A stretch of 64,000 nucleotides of DNA, from NCBI GenBank assembly GCA_036245805.1, contig BTRK01000002.1, positions 26,901,067-26,965,066 of the forward strand. Direction: 5' to 3'. The stretch comes from Pristionchus mayeri. Lineage: Eukaryota > Nematoda > Chromadorea > Rhabditida > Neodiplogasteridae. Position 1 is the first letter of the stretch, and every line of letters starts with the position of its first letter. The position numbers and the translations under genes were made by a program. Under the pieces are notes generated by a model, which was not told the origin of the DNA, did not search any database, and saw only the letters and a program-made list of their open reading frames with translations. Below, one piece after another: positions 35,924 to 48,570 of the stretch.

Positions 35924-37303
35924 AGCACTCACCGAGATGAGTGTTCTTGTGAATTTTCAGAGCTGATTTCATCTTGAAAAATTTACTACAATCGTCACAT
36001 TTGAAAATATGTCCCTTCTGAATTTGCATATGTCTAGCAACATGATGAGGACGAAGTCTTTTTCCACATGTTTCGCAGTCGACGAGAGATTTGCGACGCT
36101 CTTCTGCAGCTGGAAAGACAATTTGTTCCGCTGATTGTCCAGAATGTAAAGCAATACAGTAAACATTTACGACTAAGCAATCAAAAATGAGCGATAGCTC
36201 CTACGCGCGAGGTGCGAGAAATATATCAATTGAAGTAGGCTTTCCGTGGTAAAATTTGTGTGGGTTTGCTCACACATGTAGCTGATCTTGTGACTTGCAA
36301 GATTTGATAACTGCATGAATCTTTTTCCACAATCGTCGCACTTGAATTGAAGCCTGTCCTTTTCGTTTTCTGAAATTTAAATTGTATTAGCCTATTCAAG
36401 TCTACAAACCAAGATGGTTTCGCATGTGCACTTCCAAGGACGTCTTGAATCGGTAACCATTCTTCGCATTCAAAGCGATGTTTGGTGCTTTTATTCTCCA
36501 TTGTCCTTTTCTTCTTATTGTTCATCTCAAATTCACCGTTTTCTCCTTCACTGTTGTCAGATTCCTCAGAATTCGAATCATTCATTGCATCAAATCCGTC
36601 ACTATCTGAATTATCCGCATCCGTTGAGGAATCAATGGAATCTTCGTCTTCATTATCGCCTAAGCCTTGTTTATGGCCACATAGAGTCAACGCGCTGAAA
36701 ATGATATATATATTTTGAATTATTCAGGTCCTGGCATGGAAATAAAAAGGTATCCAATTTGATTTACCTCTTCTTTAACCATGTTTTGAACTCCTACATC
36801 AGATACGTTGAGCAGTTCTTGTGATTCCCTACCCGAGATATCCAAATCATCTTCCTGCCAAATTCGCAAAGTTGATTAACTTTTATAAGCTGTTAATGAT
36901 GGCTTATAATTGTTCTTGAGTGAAAAATATTCCACTTCAACTCTACATTCAATCGCAGTAATTACCTTTTTGATCGTTTTAACTCTCTGACGATTATTCT
37001 CCCTCGTATTTTTCCAATCCATTCCTATCTCAATGCTCTCGCCCAACCCAGCTAGAAGACCTTGCATTGAGGAACGTCTGCGAAAATATAATATCGAACA
37101 TATATTATGAAAAGTAATGCCTTTCAGTTTTCGGATTTTGGATACTTTTCTCCCTGATAGATGTAGTCGTCGAGTCCATCTTTTCAATCAAAAATAAATT
37201 ACAGTCTTTATCGTGAACAGACCTGATTAACAGAATTCCGCGCCACTACTTGCAAATCAGCGAGTATATTCCGAACTAAATGGCCAATTGCATCGGCATC
37301 CAT

Positions 37304-38449
37304 ATCTTTGAACTGTACTGCAATTACCAACTGATTTCGTAACTTATTTCACTGTTCAAATAATCCAAACTACAACATATGATTCGTGACAGATTTTATG
37401 GTACGTTCAGCAAAATAAAATGAAGGAAAAATAACTGAGGTGAATGAAGGATATCCAGCGTATACACTCAACGATCAAGTGGATGAAGTAACAATAAAAG
37501 TAACAATACAGTGAGACAAATCAAGGTATTCTGTGATGGTGTGAAATGCACACACTTGCTTGAGAGCGCCATATATTCGTGCCCGGTGGCCAGGGTCAAA
37601 TGTGGGAATTGCTCACCCACCCATAATTATCCTACTCGGGCTGTGCCAGAAGGTTCGTTCTAAATAGCGCTATGTCAGTCCGAAAAATAGTCGCACCCTA
37701 AATAATACATCATCATTTATTGAAAACAAATGGTGGCAAATGGTCAACTCTTCGAATGTGCTAGGTCTCGTTTGGACCGCAATTATTGTGTTCGGGCATG
37801 GCTAGAAGGATCGGTATAAATAGCACTGGAACTGTCAAAAAATCGACCAGTTTAGTCTCTCCTAAAGTCATCACGAATCGTAAAACGAACAAAACGCGGT
37901 TTATTGCGTAGATCTTTTTTAGAATTATCCGCTCTCTCCAAGGCGCTACGTGTCACTTAGAAAGTCCACAAGCTATAAAACATTATGCAATTCCCCTTGA
38001 TATGCTCGTGATTGGAGAATCCGTTCAATGAATCGCTCTGTAAAATGTCAAATGTGATATCAGTTGTTCAATTAAAATAGGTTCACAAATCAAATCAGTT
38101 GGCTCATAAATATCGCAAAAACAGTAAAAAAATGCAAAGATGAATGACAAGATGGTACTACCCCGAGTTGTAAATTTTGTTCCGGAAATCTCATTCTGGA
38201 ATTACCTTTTTCGTAATATGTTTCGTTGGAAACGCCTTTGTATAAATATACCGATGGGAAAGGAATGAATGGGAAGGAATGGAATGGAAGAATGGAATTA
38301 GAAGAGTGAAGATGTATATTATTTTTGGGAAATCCTATTTTGTAAATTTTTTTCTGGAAATGATCGTGAAAAAACGCTTTCGTTAAACTGCTTACTATGG
38401 AAATTTTTAGTATTATGAGTGACTATCTGATAATACTTAAAATTTATAG
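37304..38449. other. Upstream region of the zinc-finger gene
   Basis: No gene is seen. Two related segments of about 50 bp (GGGCTGTGCCAGAAGGTTCG near 37640 and GGGCATGGCTAGAAGGATCG near 37794, each followed by AAATAGC) suggest an old duplication of about 155 bp. 38255-38300 is a GGAATG-rich simple repeat. Confidence 0.45.
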
Positions 38450-40035
38450 GCCGTACAGCGAAAAATAAAGTTCTGATTTTAAGATGCCCCTAGGAGTAGC
38501 TTTTCACGTAGAGTTCGAAAAGCGACCTTAGGAAGCCGTATCTCTTACCCCTCATTTCGTGTGTCGCGCTGAACCTGGGAGGTCGGTTTTTGTATTTTTT
38601 GAATGGCTCATCCAAACTTCATAAATGTATAGTAATTCTGAAAGATCTCGACGAGATAAGCATTTTTACTGTTGGCAGTGAAAAGCTAGATCATCTGTTG
38701 AAAAAGTTACGGTAATTTGAAAAATACAAATTTCTGCCCTGAAAAAGTGTTTCATCGTGTGTCATTTTAATCACCATCATTAGATTTCTCGTGAAAAGTT
38801 ACCCTAGGAACCAACTTTTGGTGAAAAAATTGTGCTACAAAGGGGGTCTCCTTAGTCACAGAAAATGAAAAGTAGTGATTTTTTTGCAAATATGTCTATA
38901 TTTAAGATGATCCACTGTGAACTCCGATTAAGTCTAGTCAGTTTATAGCTACAATTTGATCGGGGAAACATATAACGTACAAAAAACGGGCATTATCTCA
39001 ATTCGAAAAAAATAATTTTTATCACATCGATTTTTCTCATATTTAGGCACATGCTACTTTTGCTTAACGATCGGAATTCCCAATTTTCTGGGAAAATCTA
39101 GTAGAACGGACCAACATATGTCAAAAAAGTTTTAGCTTAGGGTCCCCACCTATCCGGAAGGTAGGTATATTTTTGCTTGAAAATGCAAAATAGTGAGTGT
39201 CCGAAAAGAACGAAAACAAAATTTTAGCGTCATTTTGTGAGAATCGATTAGATTTTACTTGTATACGCCTTCCCCCCACTAAATTCCTCAAGCGTTATGC
39301 ATTACAGCGGTAAATTAACAGTTTTTGAAAAAAAAATTTTCAGGTGTCCAAAAAGTCATTTTTATTAGATTGAATATATGCTCCATTTTGCAAGTGCATA
39401 ATACTTGGCCTAAGTTGAAGAAGTTGAATAATGTACTAAATTATCCAATAGCCCTCGTAAATTCGATATTATCATGTGAAACATATTTTTTACGAGCGCT
39501 ATATTGGATTTTCAAGCAACAATATACCTACCTTCCGGATAGATGAGGACCCTAAGCTCAACCTTTTCTGACAAATGTTGGCCCATTCTACTAGATTTGC
39601 CCAAAACAATTGGAATTCGGATCGTAAAGGAAAAGTAGCATGTGCCTAAATATGAGAAAAATCGAGATGATAAAAATCGATTTTTTTTCGAATTGAGATA
39701 ATGTCCGTTTTTTGTACGTTATATGTTTCCCCTATCAAAGTGTAGCTATAAACTGACAAGACTTAATCGGAGTTCACAGCGGATCGTCTTAAAAATAGAC
39801 ATATTTGCAAAAAAAATCACTACCTTTCCTCTTCTGTGATTCAGGAGACCCCTTTGAAGCACGAATTTTTTCACCAAAAGTTGGTTCCTAGGGTAACTTT
39901 TCACGAGGAATCTAATAATGGTGATTAAAATGACACACATTGAAACACTTTTTCATGACTGAAATTTTTATTATTCTAATTACCCTAACTTTTTCCACAG
40001 ATGAGCTAGCTTTTCACTTCCAACAGGAAAAATGA
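38450..40035. mobile_element. Fold-back element 3
   Basis: The arms are about 38660-39180 and 39500-40035, with a loop between them. They share AAACATATAACGTACAAAAAA, GGACCAACAT..GTCA and CCTACCTTCCGGATAG-type blocks. The outer left flank (38450-38660) recurs inverted at 26380-26980, so this is a multicopy family. No transposase was found. Confidence 0.72.
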
Positions 40036-40980
40036 CATCCCTCTATTTGCCCCTCCAACGAGCGATGCGGGATGCCCCCTGGCAGTCCTAGCGCGCTCGA
40101 GGGGCGAGAGAGCATCAAGGGGAGAGACGGTTAGAGAAAGAGAGGGGAGAGGGGAGAGGCGCCCTCCCTTTAGAGTATCCCTCTCTGTAGTCCCCCTGGC
40201 ATGTTCCAAGGGGAGGGTACAGGGTGAGAGGAGAGTGCGGAACCTTCCGACCTGGTGGACGGAATCCTTCCCTATGCCATAGGGTCCTATGGGGGGGGGG
40301 GGGGGGGGTGTTCGACCCAGCGTCTTTAAAGGGATACGGTGGCCCAAAATATTACATTTTTATTTTTCATGCCCTTTGTTTATTGAAATATATATTAAAA
40401 ATAAATTATTACGAAAAAAATAAAAATATGCAAGGGGTGAAATTAGACTTCGAAAATTGCATTAATTTGAACGGGAGCGTGTTCCATGGCATACTGTGGG
40501 AGAGGTTTCGACATCGACAAGTTGGCACTTTGCCAAGTCGCGCCACTGGCATTGACTTTACTGACGTTTTGCTGTCGTTTTGCCCTTTCTTGCTAGTCAA
40601 TTTTTATTAAAATGTGTTGTATAATGATCTAGACATCTTTTCCGCAATGAATTGAAGAAGGAGTGGGTCTTTTAAGTCTGCTATGTGATGCCAAACCTCT
40701 AATTGCACTGACGAGTTAACTTCTCTAGTTGAGCTGACTTCACTTTCGCGTAACTTGCGTATAATCTGCATTTTAAATACTGATAACTCGCCCCGAGATT
40801 CTGCCACTGCTTATTCAGGGTGAATCAAACGTGCCCTCCGCGTAGAATTGTTCGTTGTTAGCATGTTACACTTTTTACTGCCTTGTTGTTTCGATTTGTT
40901 GCACTGAGCTCTTTTCCTCATTGTTGTTTTATTTAAATATATCGCAGTTTTGTGATGTTTCTATTGTCGTGATCGTCATT
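40036..40980. other. GC-rich then AT-rich spacer
   Basis: 40040-40360 is GC-rich with purine-rich GGGGAGAG runs, a poly-G tract of about 18 at 40291-40308, and the segment GACCCAGCGTCTTTAAAGGG. Its base composition differs sharply from its neighbours and suggests a fragment of a distinct mobile element. 40380-40980 has no recognisable gene. Confidence 0.4.
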
Positions 40981-40981
40981 C

Positions 40982-43900
40982 GATCATTTCTCCCATTTCA
41001 GCGGAATACAATCGGCCGTCTGCGAAGTAATTGAGCCCACTCCTGCACGAGGAATTACAAGGTAAGTGGTTTTACTTGCTTATTTGATTCCAGAGTTTAA
41101 GAAAAATATTGCATTAATTACTTCAGCAATACGTAATCGCTGTGGACAAGGCTCTCAAGTCGTACGAGAACACCATCGATTGGGCCGACCACATCTCTGC
41201 GCTGGGCAAGCTCGCCAAGGTTTGATCTACTTTCAGTATTATCGATTTTCTCTATCGATCCTGCTGAACTTTCATTGATTAGGTTATGGACTAACGGCCT
41301 GTTATGGCGCTGGAACACTCGCTATAATACACGGTGTTGTGCTTGTCGATGTTCCTGCGTCGGGCTTTGGAGCTAGCGCGATCAATAATCCTTGTTCCAG
41401 GTGTTCTCCCAACACGCCAAGTACGGTGACATCCCGAAGGCGGTTTCGGTAGCCAAACGACTCTCGGAGTGCCTCCATCCCGCCCTGCCCATGGGTGAGC
41501 GATCGATTGCTAATGGAGACTGTACTCGTAGAAATCGATTAGTTTAAATCTGTGGGGGTGCATTAGTTGTCGAAGAAGTAGTATGATCGAAAATAGTATT
41601 GATCGGTGAACAATAATTCAAATACCGCTGTCAATATCTCAAGTTATATTCGACTGTATAGGTTAATGCAAACAGCGACAATTATTATCGATTGAGTCTA
41701 GCGAATCGATTCCCGTACCCCTTCTTCGCAGGAGTCCATCTGAAGGCACTGGAGACCTACAAGCAGATCTTCGATATTCTCGGCCAGGAGGCACTCCCGA
41801 AGCAGTTGTATCTCTTCGCCGTCGGCCTCTTCCCCCTCATGGACCACTGCACCATCAAGGTGAGATCAATATCTAGAACGATACGGTAGTCGCGTATATC
41901 GATTAGTGAGAGCAAGCGCATCATCAGGGATACACTTCTTAATGTATAATATTTATTGCACTGCCTGGTTGATTATCGTTGATCTAAAAATGCTACTGTA
42001 TTCGTATTTCTTGTGAAACACTAAACGCGCAGGCGTGTTTGCAATGTTCATGGACTCAAAATTTTGGAGATCATTAGGCAAGAGTGGGTATTTGACAAGT
42101 TACAGGAAGTAGGTGCATTATTGGTTCATCTGGCAGGTGAAAGGCGAGCTGCTGACGATCTTCGAGTTCTACCTCCTTCCACTGAGGGAGAAACTGTGCC
42201 CGTCCCGTCTCTGCCCTGATTCTTCGCGGGAGTGCTGCTGGGACTGGAGAGCGCACCGATCGGTCTGTGCGATTGAAAACAATTCCGGATTACATTGGGC
42301 CTGTTAGGCCATATTTTATAGTGAGACTCGATTATGTCGAGTGGGAGTTATCTGGAGGTATAGTGTGTGTTTCTCCCTGGGTAATAGCAAGTCAGGGATT
42401 GTACTGCACACAACTCCCACTAAATGTAGCAGCATTGAAACATAAAACCTAATGCGTCTTTTTTTCTTCGAATGGTTGTGGAGGCAGAAGGAAGACGAGA
42501 ATTTCGTTGGGTCTAATCTCACATGCTGTATAATCTGTTAGGAATACGAATGCGAATAGACAGATGATTTGAAATGAAATATTATTTATTCTGAACAATT
42601 TGTTTTCAGTTCCTTCAAACTGCTCGATAAAGTGTGCTAGTACGTCGGCCCAACCTCGTTCTACGCCTGTCTCTGGCGCACTGTTGGTTTACTTATAATT
42701 TTTTATAATTAATTTAATCCCAATCGGGGCTGTAACAACGTGTTTCTCGAAATGGGCAGATATGTGTTTCAGTAGTGATTCATCATCTTCGATCCACAGT
42801 AGAAGCGATCACTCTAGACCAAATCGTTGCGAAACAATCAACCTCATTATCGAAGGTGCTCGGTTCTCCCTCCGTTCGACTTCCCGCTCTGATCTACGTG
42901 AATGCGAATTTCGACAAGTCGAAATCGATCGATGAACAATCGTGGATTATCGGATACAACGTGCATCACATGGTGAGGAGGGAGTACGGTAGAGGGAGAG
43001 CGAGGTGGTGTATGAGTGTATTGTATGATTTGCCGGTGACGAATCTAACTACCAAAACCACAACCACGAGTAATTAGTAACAATGCTAAATATCATTATG
43101 ATTACGGTAGGATGCGATGTCGAATTTGAGTACGGTAACTTGTTTCAATGTCAGGAATTCTGTGAACCATTGTAATGTAAAAGAAAAAAAAATGTGCAGG
43201 TGGAACTGAAGGGAGTGGCGACGACGTGGTTCGTAGACTGCGCGAGGAGAAACGACCTGCCCACCATCATACAGGTGCGTTCTACTTTTTTTTTGTTTTT
43301 TCTACTACGTGAGGAGCGTTGATTACCGGTTCCCGATCACTTAATGTTTTGAAATATCGCTGGACATGGAAATCACCGTGCTTGTGCACATTTTACTGTT
43401 GGCCTTCCTTTCAACCCTCGAATATATTAATACTTTTCCAGATGTTGGCAGTGATGTTGATGAATCCAGCGACTGCGAGAATCTCCATCCAGTATGTGAA
43501 GCAGGAGGCCAAGTCAGATATTTATATTTTACTTATTGTTTGGTAAATATTGTATAAATTTTCTCCTGGAAATTTGATTTAACAATTTTCGGAATTTGTC
43601 CCTGGCGGTTTGTGTTACACATTTTTTATATAGGCCTTGCGGGTTTCAAGATTTGATTCTCACCAGAAATGCATTTCAAAACAATAATATTCCCTCCAGG
43701 GTGACTCACTCCGAGTGCACTGCAATCCCTGTGGACGTGCAGTCGATCATGCTGCTGGCTGCCGACAAACGACAGAGACTGCACCATCTCATGAACGAGG
43801 CCGAGCAGGAGGAAAGGTACGGTAGCGCACTTTGAGGGGGGAATCGAGAACTGACTTTATTCGATCTTGTAGGAATTACTAACGGTTTCAGTGATTGGAT

Positions 43901-45150
43901 GTGCGACCTCCGCTCTAAACAGCTCGTATCATCGTCGAAGGAATCGAAGAAGACCGATCTCTTCCCCACTGCTCCCACTGTCAGTGCCCAATTTCGATGA
44001 GGAGGAAACGGTGAGTAAACACGTTGTTTTGTTGTTGTAATTTCCGTAGATGGATAATTGATGTTATGCGTGGGTATTTGTTTTAAGATAGTAGTGAAAC
44101 ATAAATCTTCACGCTTGCATATTTCCTCATTCTGCGACCAGCATGACCTGTTGTGCTTCAAAGAAGAGTTATAATTTGAATCTCTCATCAGTCATAGATC
44201 AGATTTGCGCTTATTTGTAGGACTCTCTGGACACTCTATCGCTGTCGATGGAGGGGCACGATCCCACGGTGGTGGTGGAGACGCTCCAGTGGATTATCGA
44301 TTGTGTTGTTGATGAGGAGGAGAGCGAATTGGACACTCAGAGGAAATTCAACGAGGCCATGAACAAGAGGGGAGGAAGCACTCCGAGTACGGTGAGTGAT
44401 CGAGAATTGTGATTATTGATTGGATCACTTTTCCTCTATAAATCAAAAGTGGAGGTTACGGAGTGGTCTTGTGAACTGTTTGAAAGAAGATCCTACCGGA
44501 TGTGGTGCCCGACTCGGCGAGATCCGATACATTGGTTAGCATTTCATTTCCTTCATGTTGATTATCTTACTCTAGAAAGTTTAATTGCTGGAATGAGAAG
44601 TGATTTTTTTCTTAATGTTTTCCCTTTCATTATTGTGAGAATTAGCAGATCGCAACGGCGAACGGAATGACGGAGGAAGAGGTGGCGCGAGCGGCGCGCG
44701 AAGCATCCGCCTCACTCGCGGATGGCAATCCGCTTCCGGCCTCTGCCGTCGCTTCTCCTTCGGTGACCAGTGACGGAGTTCGCGTATCCGGAGAGGTCAC
44801 AAGAGACAGGATTCACTGGCGGAGACCATCTTCTGCATGGCGAGGGACGATCTGAGGTAGGTCAAACTGTTCGTGGGAGAGGGCTTATTATGATCTATTT
44901 TCGCTTTCATGGAGGCGTTATTTCATGAATTTTTTCTCAAGTATTTATTGTAATTCTCTAGCTCATAATCTGCAGGTTGTTCGACATGTCCGATGTACTC
45001 AATCAGCCCACCTTAAGATTCAAGTTCGAAGTTGGAGGAGTTCCAAAGGTGTGGGGGACCAGGGGTTGTTGGGTAAATTTGGTATCCCCTTATTGGGACA
45101 TTGAGGGTGGGCGGCGCAAGCTGCCTGTATGAGAAGAGCAGGAAGATGGA
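40982..45150 (+). pseudogene. Dopey-family (pad-1-like) gene remnant
   Basis: The recognisable exons are 41127-41220, 41401-41494, 41732-41859, 42137-about 42259, 42610-42672, about 42826-42972, 43200-43274, 43442-43513, about 43699-43815, 44221-44393, 44649-44856 and 44973-45050. The blocks YENTIDWADHISALGKLAK, GVHLKALETYKQIFDILG, LYLFAVGLFPLMDHC and SVRLPALIYVNANFDKSKS follow the order of the Dopey N-terminal domain. Dopey proteins are large Golgi/endosome trafficking scaffolds; the nematode orthologue is pad-1. The lesions are a stop in the first exon's frame, a frameshift plus stop in exon 42137-42259, a TAG at 42638-42640 and later frame losses. The family protein is about ten times longer, so this is a partial decaying duplicate. 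Confidence 0.72.
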
Positions 45151-45582
45151 TCAGGTGAGACAAGAGGGAGAGTGTCCAGAAGGTTTAGAAAGATTATAAT
45201 TTGCATAGTGTAAAGAATAATGACTAAACGTATGACTAAATTAATGTATTAATAGAATAAAAAATCGTTTTCTCGTCATTGTCCTAACGATTAGTGGTAC
45301 TAGCACTTTTCAATTGTTGTTTCTTATATATATTCAAATTGAATAAAGTTAATATCAATTGGTAATTAGGTTCTCATCGTTTCTCTTATTGATTTTTTTC
45401 AATCGTATTTAAATTTCGAGATGCATTGAATAAATATATTGTTGTACGTACTCGAGACCTAGTGTGTTGCGGAGTGGGCATGTGGAATGGGAGGCCGGAC
45501 ATTGCATCGGCAATGTCATCTACCATGTCCATTGGCTCCTGCACAGAGTGCGCAAGCTGTAATAGTAAATATTCATTTGTGT

Positions 45583-46008
45583 GTATGCACTATTGCCTCA
45601 CCTGATTCTGTGTTTTATCTGATTGCCTCCCCAGGGCATATTCTCATATAGTTCTAGTGTCTTTCGGAAATAAGCATTTGGACCCATACTTGAAGCTGAT
45701 CGTGATCCGCTCTCTGAAGACTAGGAGGGCTTTCTCTCTGTTCACGATGTTAAATACTCGGGGTAAGGCAAGCGATAAATATTATTCGTGGTCAAATGAA
45801 CACGTGTGTATGCGTTATTGCCTCCTCTGGGCCTGTGTTTTATCTGATTGCCTCCCCAGGGCGTACAATGATATAATTCTAGTGTTTATCGGAAATAAAG
45901 AATTGTGCCCTTGCCTGCTCTTGATCTTGGTCCGCCCTCTAAAGACGTGGAGTGCCTTTTTTCTGTTCGCGACGCTAAACTCGCGGAATAAGGCAATCGA
46001 AAAAAAAC
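45583..46008. repeat. Tandem duplication of about 225 bp
   Basis: TGTTTTATCTGATTGCCTCCCC begins copies near 45610 and 45835. Each continues through a TCTAGTGT..CGGAAATAA segment to a TCTGTTC.CGA.G.TAAA.TCG segment. Divergence is moderate. There is no convincing protein in either frame. Confidence 0.75.
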
Positions 46009-46092
46009 ACTTTCTGATAAAATGAAAAGACATTGGTAAGTACAACGCGTAGGTCATAACAATCGCATCAAATCAAGTAGACAATGACTCAC

Positions 46093-46323
46093 ATCGATTG
46101 GAGGGGGCTTCTCGCCCTTCTTCGAGCGCGGAAAGTGGTTGTGGCAGAGCCTTGACCGCTTGCCCTGTGCTTGAACAGAGGCGACCTTCCCCTCCAACGC
46201 TTGGAACTCGTCCTCGATGAGATTGAGGCGGAGCAACCACTCCCTTCTCAGCTCGGGAGTGGAAGGAATCACGCGAGTTTCGCTTGAACGGAGTGGACAG
46301 GCGATGCATGTATACGTTGCCAT
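46093..46323 (-). CDS. THAP-domain first exon
   Basis: The ATG at 46323 opens MATYTCIACPLRSSETRV and the exon runs to a good donor (GTGAGTCA) at 46092. It shows the C-x2-C, central Trp (EWLLRLNL) and C-x2-H (RLCHNHFP) pattern of a THAP zinc finger, which binds DNA in THAP transposases and their domesticated relatives. No downstream exon was identified on the minus strand; the sequence there is the 225-bp duplication. The gene is therefore probably truncated. It is divergent from the THAP exon at 49101. Confidence 0.6.
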
Positions 46324-46816
46324 GAATTGATAGCAACTTGAATCAATAAACACGGAAAGAGAATGAAAATGAAGACTGAAGACATGCAATGACATAAAGA
46401 ATCTGGTTTATACGCCGTTAATAGCCGTAATATGCTTAATCCTGCGTTTACCTTTACAAATCAGAACACCGAAAAGGGAATACAACGTAAACTACTGAAA
46501 AAAGCGAAACTATCTAGAGAAATAGCCCAATTAAACCGAAGGACCTTGGCATGGACGGACAAAAATCAATTAGGCAAAAATACCGTTTTTTTTTAAATTC
46601 CCGCTCAAATACCGTAATTGTCCTATGTTTCCTAATTCACTCTCCCATAATAAATACCATTCCCCGGCTTTGTCCATTTTCTCGTTTAAATATTTTTTAA
46701 AAATTTTTTTGAAACATTTCATTAATATGACACGCCAAAGCCTCGCAAATTAAGACAAACTTGTTTTTCGACTTCCGGATCCCTTTAACTGTTTCTATCC
46801 CATTTCGATATTTATA
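46324..46816. other. Spacer upstream of the THAP exon
   Basis: AT-rich, with no ORF of note. It would contain the promoter of the minus-strand THAP exon if that exon is expressed. Confidence 0.4.
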
Positions 46817-48081
46817 TCAGGTTGTAACATAAGTTTTGTCGCGTCCAATCTCTTATGCATTTTAACCTCAGAAATTCTTCGAATTAATTTAATCTCAATT
46901 TCGTTATTCATCATCAGTGAGGGCCTTCGTACTCTTTCTTACGCGCTTTACTTCAGTCCTGTCAAGGCAGTTGAGGAGGCACATTAGTCAGACAAAGTTG
47001 TACTGAGATAAGGATTAGAAATCATTTTCACGCATCAGCTCTTCTTGAAAAGGATAAATTATGCCGATTTTGTGTGATTTGCGTAAAGTACTACATATGT
47101 GCATAATTTTGAACCACTCACGGATAATGACAAACGAAAATCGTTCTAGAAATGTAGACGAGTTTGTATAATGCGGATGGTTGGTGACGGTCGCGAAAAC
47201 TTTCGCAAGCCGAATTTTCTTCTCAGTAGATATCCAGATCCAAATAGTGGTGGAATATAGTTCACCCAAAGTGGTCAGTGTGCAGACAAAGTTTGGGGTA
47301 GATTGGGTTCTGTTGAGATAAGTGGCTCCATTCAAAACGATGGTATGTAAATTAAACTACTGAAATCGGCACTTTGTTCATATTCCTACCTCGCACACAT
47401 GTTCAATATCTGATTTATTGTGTCCATTCGAACCATAAACCCTTCCCTTACTAGTATCTACTTGGGATAAGTTTGGAAATAAATAGCTTTTGAATGACAA
47501 TCTTTAATTCGAAACACCTAAACTTGCAAATTTTGGTAAAATTGTGCGCGAATTGAATTAATAAAAATTCAAATTTCCCACAAGTGGAGTGTTTTTTCTC
47601 TCACTTGTTTAATGATAAATTATACCTCCATGAGTGGTAATTGAACGCACTTATGTTAGTCACTGTTGTTGCAATTCTGGATTCAGAAGAGTTGGTCAAG
47701 TTGGCTACGAATCAGCGGCTAGCCTTACACTCAGTGAAGTATATCTTTGGTTCCGCTCAACATAGCACCATATCTGGCGTATATTTTGAAAGAGCATTGA
47801 CGGGGTATATCACCATGCTGTAGAAGTTTGGTTCATTATTCATCTCTGCGAACTAGCACCCGATCAAACGAATTAATAAAATCTGCACCAAATTTAAATC
47901 AGTTCATATTAATATTTTTCGCATAGCCAGCGTGCGCAGTTCAGCTCTACCCTATGGTTTGAATGTGCATGAACACCCCAAACATATACTAGGAGGTCAG
48001 GCATTGATAATGTTTGAGAAGTATCCTTCATGGAAATATTGTGAACCTCCGAAATGCGACAAAACTTATGTTACAACCTAA
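46817..48081. mobile_element. Mariner-type element, 1265 bp, decayed
   Basis: The ends TCAGGTTGTAACATAAGTTTTGTCGC and the inverse (GCGACAAAACTTATGTTACAACCTAA) are flanked by TA at 46815-46816 and 48082-48083. The size is typical of an autonomous mariner, but no intact transposase is visible. The 106-aa minus-strand ORF (47015-47335) is not recognisable. It is inserted just upstream of the splice acceptor of the fragment at 48092. Confidence 0.78.
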
Positions 48082-48091
48082 TATTTTTGTA

Positions 48092-48395
48092 GGACACGGC
48101 ACATCGCTTGACAGCAGTAGATGTACAAGACGTTGCCAACATCGCAGCTAAGGAGATCGACGTCCTTCGAGATTTTCAACTCTGTAGAAACGATCTCGAA
48201 TCAGTGGAGATTTTGGCCGAGAAAAAGATGATTTAGACGATTGTTGGATTGGTGCCAACTTTTCACCCGAAATTGATGATGACTGATGACAACGGAGCTC
48301 CAGTGAGGGGATGGATCGACGCTTTCCCGAACAAGGAAACCACGAAGCTACTTTGCCTTTGGCATGTGCTGAAGAGTCTCTGCTCTATGGCCTAT
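48092..48395 (+). pseudogene. Mutator-like (MULE) transposase fragment
   Basis: After a TTTTTGTAG acceptor, an exon reads TAVDVQDVANIAAKEIDV to a TAG at about 48234. A second frame gives FHPKLMMTDDNGAPVRGW, then FPNKETTKLLCLWHVLKSLC. The pattern MTDD...FP...LLCLWHV is the DDE core of MULE-type transposases, or of proteins derived from them. It breaks off at the mariner end at 48396. It is a fragment. Confidence 0.6.
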
Positions 48396-48570
48396 TGGGG
48401 TGTCCGGAAAGTTCGTATAATTTTTTGTTTTTATTTTTTATTCAATGCTTTACAATTCTCAGTGACCAATGTATGCCCCCTTCTTTCTCACTACCTCCCT
48501 CCAGCGATTAGGCAGGGTCTCGATTTCTCTCTTGCAGAATGCGGGTTTCTTCGAGACCGCTTTCTTCTTG
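48396..48570 (-). mobile_element. Truncated mariner, transposase C-terminal end
   Basis: The terminus GGGGTGTCCGGAAAGTTCG is preceded by TAT. The minus strand then reads a mariner transposase C-terminus (IETLPNRWREVVRKKGAYI, about 48535-48475). The remainder of the element is not present to the right. Confidence 0.65.

Larger units (their letters stand above)
31491..37303 (-). pseudogene. C2H2 zinc-finger gene, about 11 finger units, several damaged
   Basis: The N-terminal exons are 37303-37223 (MDADAIGHLVRNILADLQVV), 37179-37121 (followed by a probable GC-AG intron), 37077-36966 and 36854-36768. The acidic exon begins at 36694 (DSIDSSTDADNSDSDG). Finger exons are mostly one finger each: about 36380-36240, 36113-35932 (two fingers), 32935-32837, 32777-32679, 32563-32468, 32400-32299, 32211-32116, 32069-31971 and 31918-31823. 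The tail is 31691-31654 and 31607-31491. It was probably a DNA-binding regulator. Lesions: a phase mismatch at the start of the acidic exon, a frameshift in the first finger near 36445, a TGA in place of the first Cys codon of a finger (32532-32534), and His to Tyr in the last finger (KRYMRSH). One intron is swollen to 3 kb by palindromes. Confidence 0.75.

Noticed and set aside
40006..40347. 113-aa minus-strand ORF with a poly-Pro run
   Set aside because: The proline run is the complement of a poly-G tract in a GC-rich, apparently non-coding block.
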